Shown piece after piece: positions 5,935-6,784 of a DNA stretch of 6,784 nucleotides; positions within the stretch are counted from its first letter, which is position 1; each line of letters starts with the position of its first letter. This DNA is from Pseudomonadota bacterium (GTDB lineage: Bacteria > Desulfobacterota > Desulfobacteria > Desulfobacterales > Desulfobacteraceae). The position numbers were made by a program, and so were the translations under genes. The stretch is taken from NCBI GenBank assembly GCA_018816605.1, contig JAHIVS010000125.1:1-6784 (forward strand), read 5' to 3'. The notes below the pieces were generated by a model. That model saw only the letters and a program-made list of their open reading frames with translations, did not search any database and was not told the DNA's origin.

Positions 5935-6261
5935 TCATCCGGAACCTGACCTATAATCCGGAGGCTGCCACAGACAGGTGTTTAAATCAATGGTATGGGA
6001 AAGGGAAAACACCACCCCTTCGGATTCAAGCAAGGCCCTTTGAAGTTCATACCCCCGGCCAGGAGGCAGTGAAATTTTTCCCTTTGAACTGACCACCCTG
6101 TGCCAGGGAAGATCATGCTTGCCCGACATGCTGTGGAGTATTCTGGAAACCTGCCGGGCCCCCCGCAGATTCCCGGCCAGGGCAGCCACCCTCCCATAGG
6201 AGAGCACTTTTCCCTGGGGAATCGATCGGATCACCTGCAACACTTTTTGGGTGAAGGGCAT
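5935..6261 (-). CDS. Alkyltransferase-like protein (ATL, MGMT family without active cysteine)
   Basis: A 108-residue protein matching the DNA-binding domain of O6-alkylguanine-DNA alkyltransferases. Visible are FTQKVLQVIRSIPQGKVLSYG (3-23, split as FTQKVLQV and IRSIPQGKVLSYG), the helix-turn-helix region RVAALAGNLRGARQV with base-flipping Tyr22 and finger Arg36, and the active-site position LPWHRV (51-56). Trp53 stands where alkyltransferases have the acceptor cysteine (PCHRV), which defines the ATL group (E. coli YbaZ, yeast Atl1). ATLs bind O6-alkylguanine, flip it out and recruit nucleotide excision repair without removing the alkyl group. The start at ATG 6261 fits the family's N-terminus, although no clear ribosome binding site precedes it; an in-frame stop about 40 bases upstream excludes a long extension. 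The C-terminal 15 residues (from about 93) lie beyond the conserved domain. Confidence 0.9.
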   Translation of the reverse strand: MPFTQKVLQVIRSIPQGKVLSYGRVAALAGNLRGARQVSRILHSMSGKHDLPWHRVVSSKGKISLPPGRGYELQRALLESEGVVFSLSHTIDLNTCLWQPPDYRSGSG

Positions 6262-6329
6262 GAGCGTGGGATGTGAAATAATACATTTTCCTTATGAACT
6301 CAATTTTCGGAGTTGGCTGATTTTTTACC

Positions 6330-6340
6330 TGGGTCACCCA
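6330..6340. promoter_or_regulatory. Palindrome upstream of the ATL gene
   Basis: TGGGT-C-ACCCA is a perfect 11-base palindrome about 70 bases upstream of the ATL start and downstream of the iron-sulfur gene. It is nested inside a second dyad, TGGCT (6314-6318) and AGCCA (6347-6351). It could be an operator or part of a transcript-end structure for the upstream gene, but no T run follows on the relevant strand. Function unknown. Confidence 0.28.
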
Positions 6341-6406
6341 TTCAAGAGCCAGTCAAGGAAAAAAGCCTCACCCGTTCTTCCAAAGCCGAAATCCAAAATT
6401 GCGGTA

Positions 6407-6784
6407 TTAAATATCCAGATTAAACTGCTTCATATATGCGGTCAACTTTAGGGTTTCACCCGTTCCGATCACAGGGCAATCTTCCGGTCCTTTGGCACCC
6501 TCGGCAACCTTTATGGCAAAAACCATACACGTGGGTTCGCTGCATTTCCGGCAATTGCTTTTCGGCAGAAGTTTAAGAATCTCTAAAATTCCGGGCTTCG
6601 GCATTCCTGAGTAACAGGGGGTGATCGTTTCTTTTTGCTCCCAGGCCGCATTGATTTCATTTTTTAACCAGGCAACTATCTTTTGGGCCTCCTCCCCATC
6701 CTTCAGGGCATTCACGGCAATTTTTTTTCCATGGACGGTGATAAGCTTTCCATGGGCTCTAAAGGTTACCGCAGGAGGATTTGA
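6407..6784 (-). CDS. 4Fe-4S domain protein (CX2CX4CX16C), 5' end outside the window
   Basis: On the minus strand the frame is open from the window edge (base 6784) to TAA at 6407-6409, giving 125 visible residues. A GTG at 6715 could be taken as a start, but the 23 codons before it read as continuous protein (including HGKLITVHGKKIAV), so the true start lies outside. A short helical part (DGEEAQKIVAWLKNEINAAW) precedes SGMPKPGILEILKLLPK and the cluster motif: Cys78, Cys81, Cys86 and Cys103 (visible numbering), C-x2-C-x4-C-x16-C, with EPTCMVFAIKVAEGAKGPEDC split around the third and fourth cysteines. This is the 4Fe-4S domain also found in the CO dehydrogenase/acetyl-CoA synthase corrinoid subunit and in RnfB (PF04060). 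Here it stands near the end of a small protein, so electron transfer or cluster carrying is likely, but the partner is unknown. Cys57 is an extra cysteine upstream. Confidence 0.87.
   Translation of the reverse strand, partial: SNPPAVTFRAHGKLITVHGKKIAVNALKDGEEAQKIVAWLKNEINAAWEQKETITPCYSGMPKPGILEILKLLPKSNCRKCSEPTCMVFAIKVAEGAKGPEDCPVIGTGETLKLTAYMKQFNLDI

Overview
The window (6784 bases, roughly half G+C) reads like chromosomal DNA of an anaerobic, sulfate-reducer-type bacterium of the Desulfobacterota (Desulfobacteraceae-like). This is inferred from the protein families: a stand-alone NifX/NifB-type cluster protein beside a sigma-54 activator, a soluble PAS-GAF histidine kinase with a cysteine-bearing ATPase domain, a haem-binding membrane sensor that ends after its histidine-bearing helices, and a small CX2CX4CX16C iron-sulfur protein. 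I recall all of these as common in that lineage, but ran no search.

Left part (1-846, + strand): the C-terminal end of a sigma-54-dependent activator (end of the AAA+ domain plus Fis-type helix-turn-helix). A near-consensus sigma-54 promoter (GG-N10-GC, 416-431) follows, then a 123-residue NifX/NifB-family protein with a strong ribosome binding site. The simplest reading is that the activator, or a relative, switches on the cluster protein.

Middle part (1101-4189, + strand): two sensor genes 95 bases apart. The first is a complete cytoplasmic histidine kinase (coiled coil, PAS, GAF, histidine box, ATPase). The second is a membrane protein with a Tll0287-like (DUF3365) outer domain carrying a CXXCH haem c site and an inner histidine box, but no ATPase domain. 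No response regulator is present. The pair may be one redox or ligand-sensing unit in which the first kinase acts on the second; that is inference.

Right part (4315-6784): a ten-helix EamA/DMT transporter (- strand) divergent from a DUF2889 protein (+ strand). The latter converges, with a 5-base gap, on an alkyltransferase-like DNA repair protein (- strand; PWHRV in place of PCHRV). The window ends inside a - strand gene for a 4Fe-4S domain protein whose start lies beyond base 6784.

No tRNA, rRNA, CRISPR array, insertion sequence or convincing rho-independent terminator was seen. No gene-free stretch exceeds 300 bases; the longest (847-1100) holds a possible promoter and a leader hairpin. 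The 125-base convergent gap 4190-4314 holds nothing I can name.
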